Below, in pieces: positions 14,393 through 16,994 of a stretch of 16,994 bases of DNA. The notes beneath the pieces are model-generated. The model did no database searches and was not told where the DNA came from. It saw only the letters and a list, made by a program, of their open reading frames with translations. Source of the DNA: DASRSS01 sp035656335 (GTDB lineage: Bacteria > Actinomycetota > Actinomycetes > Mycobacteriales > Jatrophihabitantaceae); contig DASRSS010000050.1 in assembly GCA_035656335.1 (NCBI GenBank), positions 1 through 16,994 on the forward strand. Direction: 5' to 3'. Position 1 is the first letter of the stretch, and every line of letters starts with the position of its first letter. A program made the position numbers and the translations under genes.

Positions 14393-16884
14393 GCGCGCCG
14401 CTGATCCGCCGCACGGTCCCGCTCAGCCTGATCCCGCTGAGCATGATCGCCGGTGTGCTGGCCGCGACCCCGTGGCTGCACTCGTTCCCCGCCAGCGCGA
14501 TCGGCGCGCCCGTCTTCGGCGCGGCAGTGCTCAGCGTGCTGGTGCCAGCGGCCGCGGCCCAGCTCGGCGTGGCGAAGCTGTGGCAATCGCTGCTGATCGA
14601 CGTGGTCTGCTTCCTGATCTACACGCTGGTCGTGGCGTTGCACGACCCGATCGGCTTCAGCTCGCTCGCCAGCGGCTTCTACGACGGGCCGTCGCAGATC
14701 CTCACGTTCGCGCTGCCACTGGTCAGCCCGCGGTCGCTGTTCGTGGCACCCGTCGCGCTCGCCTGGATCGCCGGTGCACTGGCCGGCGAGTGCCTGACCC
14801 GGCGCTGGTTCACGATCGTCCCGTACCCGGGCTTCCTGGTCGCGTACGGGCTCGCGTACGCGGCCACCGCGCGCGCGTCCAACTTCCTCACCACGGGCAC
14901 CCGCGTCGACCAGACGCTGATCTCGGCCCTGCTTCTGATGACGTTGCTCGTGTTGCGGGTCGCGCAGACCTGGGTGCGGCAGGACGAGACCGCCGAGTCG
15001 ACGCAGGCGGACGGGATCCTGCCGATGCGCGGCATCGCGATCGGCCTGGTGTCCACGATGGCGGTCACGGCCGTCGCCGCGCTGACGGTCCAGTCCCCCG
15101 CGTTCAGCGGGCGCAGCGCGTCGCCGCAGCGCGTGCCGTCCGTGCACCAGTCGCGCCCGCTGTCACCGGTCGCGTTCATCGCCTCGCTGCGTCCGTCCGA
15201 CCCGAAGCAGCCCGGACGGCCGGTGTTCACCGTGCAGACCGACCGCAGCACCGCCGGCTATTTCGGCATCGCCAACTCCGACATCTACGACGGCGCGGGG
15301 TGGAGCTTCCAGCGGACGTTCCGTCCGTCCGGTGGCGTGCTGCCCGCGGACAGCGACGCCGAGCTGACCGGTCCCACGGCGACGGTGACGCAGACGTACC
15401 GGATCGCGAACGGCCCGATGAACGGCTCGCCGTGGATGCCGTACCTGTACCGGCCGCAGAACGTCACCGGGACGTCGATCAACATCGATCCGAGCAGCGG
15501 CATGATCGTCCCCGCGACGCACCTGCACAGCGGCCAGCGCTACCGCGTCACGTCCAAGACGGTCACCCGCGACTTCGGCAAGCTGCCACCGTCCTCGCTG
15601 ATCGCGACCGGTACCGCGAGCGACGGCAACCTGCCGCCCGGACTGGATCAGACGCTGAGCCTGCTCGCCCAGTCGTTCAGCCAGGAGACCGGCACGCCGC
15701 TGACGCCCGCGATCGGGTTCCTGCAGGCGCTGCAGAAGGACCTGCGCGGCAACTACTCGCTGCTCGGCTCCAGCAGCTCGTCGTCCCCGAGCGGCAGCTC
15801 GAGCGGTGCGGGCGGTGCGAGCGGTGCGAGCGGTCCGAGCGGTCCGAGCGCCAGCCACACCCCGTCCGCGCCGCCGTCGACGATCCCGCCCGGGGCCCGC
15901 GCGAGCAGCACCAGCTTCGCCGCCGTCCTCGGCGCCGTGGTCGGCCCGGACCGCACCGGTACGCCCGAGCAGTACGCCACGCTCGTCGCGCTGCTGGCCC
16001 GCAAGCTCGGCGTTCCCGCGCGCGTGGTGTCCGGATTCCGCGTGCGGATGCCGGGCGGCAGCACGACGCTGCCGAGCGGGACGTACACGGTGACGACCGC
16101 GGACGCCTGGACGTGGGTCGAGGTGCCCGTCACCGGCGCCGGCTGGGTGGTGCTCGACGCCGCGCCGAGCACGTACTCCTCGGCGCGGCAGAAGCCGACC
16201 GCGTCGGCCAGCCCGCCGCCGAGCCCGACCGCGACGCCGACCCGCGGTGGCCTGGTGACCAAGAGCAACGGCGGGCACGCCGTGGCGCCCCGCAGCCAGG
16301 TGCCGGGCGGCCCGGGGTCGTCGCTGCAGGCGGCGCTCATCGCCCTGGCGATCGCGGTCGCCGCGCTGCTGGTGCTTGTGCTCGGGTTGCTGCTGGCGCG
16401 CAAGCAGGTGCGCCGACGGCGCCGGCGACGGCTGGCGGATCCGCGAGCGCGTGCCATCGCGGCCTGGCACGAGAGCATTGATCTTTTGACGGAGGCGGGT
16501 CTGCCCGACCTGAGCACGCTGACCGGGCACGAGATCGTCCGCCTCACCGACGACCGGTTCGGCGCGGACCCGGCCGGCTCCGCCGGTCAGGTGAACGCGG
16601 CCGCCCAGGCCGCGGCGTACAGCACGGCGCTGCTGATCCGTCCCGAGGACGCGGACGCCGCGTGGGCGGCCGAGCGCGAGCTGCGCCGGGGCGTGAACCA
16701 GCAGCTGTCCTTCGGCGGCCGGATCTCGGCGTGGCTGCACTACCACCGCAGCCGCCCGGTGCACTTCACGCCGGGGCCGTCCTCCTGGGCGGACGAATCC
16801 GCGCAGCGCCAGGAGGACCGCAAGCGCCGCCGCCGCACGTCCGGTGAGCCCGCCCGCTACCGCCGCGGCCGGCGCATGCACTGA
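14389..16884 (+). CDS. polytopic transglutaminase-like/DUF4129 protein, probably catalytically inactive
   Basis: An 831-aa TgpA-like membrane protein. About seven to eight hydrophobic segments occupy residues 10-232. A large extracellular region (235-645) follows, then one membrane helix (647-670), a very basic stretch (RKQVRRRRRRR) and a cytosolic DUF4129-like domain (about 685-785). The transglutaminase core is recognisable: GTPEQYATLVALLARKLGVP (524-543), ADAWTWVEV (571-579) and GWVVLDAAPS (585-594). In active members these read G-x-C-E-x-F-A, DAHAW and D-P-T-P. Here the Cys position is Pro526 and the His position is Trp574; only Asp590 remains. The only cysteines in the protein are 74 and 135, in the membrane part, so no nucleophile is available. 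A Ser/Gly/Pro linker (459-505) splits the domain. GTG 14389 overlaps the DUF58 stop (GTGA), indicating translational coupling. Likely role is structural or in binding a client. Confidence 0.9.
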   Translation: MSAPLIRRTVPLSLIPLSMIAGVLAATPWLHSFPASAIGAPVFGAAVLSVLVPAAAAQLGVAKLWQSLLIDVVCFLIYTLVVALHDPIGFSSLASGFYDGPSQILTFALPLVSPRSLFVAPVALAWIAGALAGECLTRRWFTIVPYPGFLVAYGLAYAATARASNFLTTGTRVDQTLISALLLMTLLVLRVAQTWVRQDETAESTQADGILPMRGIAIGLVSTMAVTAVAALTVQSPAFSGRSASPQRVPSVHQSRPLSPVAFIASLRPSDPKQPGRPVFTVQTDRSTAGYFGIANSDIYDGAGWSFQRTFRPSGGVLPADSDAELTGPTATVTQTYRIANGPMNGSPWMPYLYRPQNVTGTSINIDPSSGMIVPATHLHSGQRYRVTSKTVTRDFGKLPPSSLIATGTASDGNLPPGLDQTLSLLAQSFSQETGTPLTPAIGFLQALQKDLRGNYSLLGSSSSSSPSGSSSGAGGASGASGPSGPSASHTPSAPPSTIPPGARASSTSFAAVLGAVVGPDRTGTPEQYATLVALLARKLGVPARVVSGFRVRMPGGSTTLPSGTYTVTTADAWTWVEVPVTGAGWVVLDAAPSTYSSARQKPTASASPPPSPTATPTRGGLVTKSNGGHAVAPRSQVPGGPGSSLQAALIALAIAVAALLVLVLGLLLARKQVRRRRRRRLADPRARAIAAWHESIDLLTEAGLPDLSTLTGHEIVRLTDDRFGADPAGSAGQVNAAAQAAAYSTALLIRPEDADAAWAAERELRRGVNQQLSFGGRISAWLHYHRSRPVHFTPGPSSWADESAQRQEDRKRRRRTSGEPARYRRGRRMH
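15805..15849 (+). repeat. 9-bp tandem repeat encoding a Gly-Ala/Pro-Ser linker
   Basis: Five in-frame 9-bp units (GGTGCGGGC, GGTGCGAGC twice, GGTCCGAGC twice) encode GAG-GAS-GAS-GPS-GPS, residues 473-487 of the transglutaminase-like protein. A serine-only run precedes it. The array lengthens a flexible linker inside the extracellular domain and could vary in copy number by slippage. Confidence 0.75.
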
Positions 16885-16947
16885 GCACGATCGCAATGAG
16901 CTAGCGTCGCCGGACGGCCTGCAGCTAAGCCTGCTGGACCTCCCCCG

Positions 16948-16994
16948 CGAGTGGCCACTTTCGCGCCGAGTGGCCAGTTATGCGTCGAGTGGCC
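16948..16994. repeat. 19-bp direct repeats with TGGCCA core, running off the window
   Basis: CGAGTGGCC occurs at 16948, 16967 and 16986, a strict 19-bp period. The ten bases following the first two copies differ (ACTTTCGCGC, AGTTATGCGT) but are similar in form. Each unit contains the palindrome TGGCCA; the third copy is cut at TGGCC by the window edge. The array begins 64 nt after the transglutaminase-like stop. The intervening 16885-16947 holds no clear gene or strong terminator. Confidence 0.7.

Noticed and set aside
16885..16947. Terminator after the transglutaminase-like gene
   Set aside because: Short complementary pieces exist (GCC-GGAC-GGC) but no stem long enough to support a call.
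16948..16994. CRISPR array
   Set aside because: The conserved core is 9-10 bp at a 19-bp period, far too short for repeat-spacer units.
1..16994. tRNA, rRNA, insertion sequences, phage or plasmid genes
   Set aside because: I saw no cloverleaf-like sequence with conserved T-arm, no transposase or integrase motifs, and no rRNA signatures; apart from the HNH remnant nothing points to mobile DNA.

Overview
The window is about 17 kb of GC-rich, densely coding DNA from an actinobacterium. Support for this: GTG and TTG starts, several apparently leaderless genes, a mycothiol-type DinB/MDMPI-fold protein, and a ctaD-serB neighbourhood with a double-ACT SerB, like Rv3043c-Rv3042c of Mycobacterium tuberculosis. 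The architecture of the last operon suits non-mycobacterial lineages (Frankia/Jatrophihabitans/Nakamurella-like), but I cannot fix the genus from sequence alone.

Left part (1-4865). The 5' end of an MGMT/alkyltransferase-like gene runs off the left edge on the minus strand. Divergent from it is a two-gene unit: an M3-family zinc oligopeptidase and, starting on the base after its stop codon, a GAF + PP2C (RsbU/SpoIIE-type) phosphatase. A TIGR03086-like metal-binding protein converges on this unit, and a large inverted repeat spans the two 3' ends. Divergent from the TIGR03086-like gene is a MerR regulator fused to a helical TPR-like domain. Its promoter has the classic MerR layout: a 19-bp spacer containing a perfect 14-bp palindrome.

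Middle (4866-8682). About 500 bp without an intact gene hold the C-terminal remnant of a DUF222/HNH (13E12-type) endonuclease gene. The remnant ends where about three imperfect 75-77 bp tandem repeats begin. Next come serB (phosphoserine phosphatase) and ctaD (cytochrome c oxidase subunit I) on the minus strand, separated by a hairpin. ctaD appears to start at TTG behind a strong Shine-Dalgarno sequence and a 5'-UTR hairpin.

Right part (8683-16884). This is a four-gene plus-strand operon: (1) a 1179-aa membrane-anchored, extracellular multi-domain FN3/Ig-like protein with a beta-propeller-like N-terminal half; (2) a MoxR AAA+ ATPase; (3) a DUF58 protein; (4) an 831-aa polytopic transglutaminase-like/DUF4129 protein that overlaps DUF58 by 4 nt. 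MoxR-DUF58-transglutaminase modules are widespread and probably act in maturation or assembly of envelope proteins. Here the transglutaminase-like domain has lost both the catalytic Cys (now Pro526) and His (now Trp574), and there is no cysteine anywhere after residue 135, so it is probably a pseudoenzyme. The giant Ig-like protein encoded first is the obvious candidate client or partner.

At the right edge (16948 onward) a 19-bp direct repeat built around TGGCCA begins and continues out of the window.
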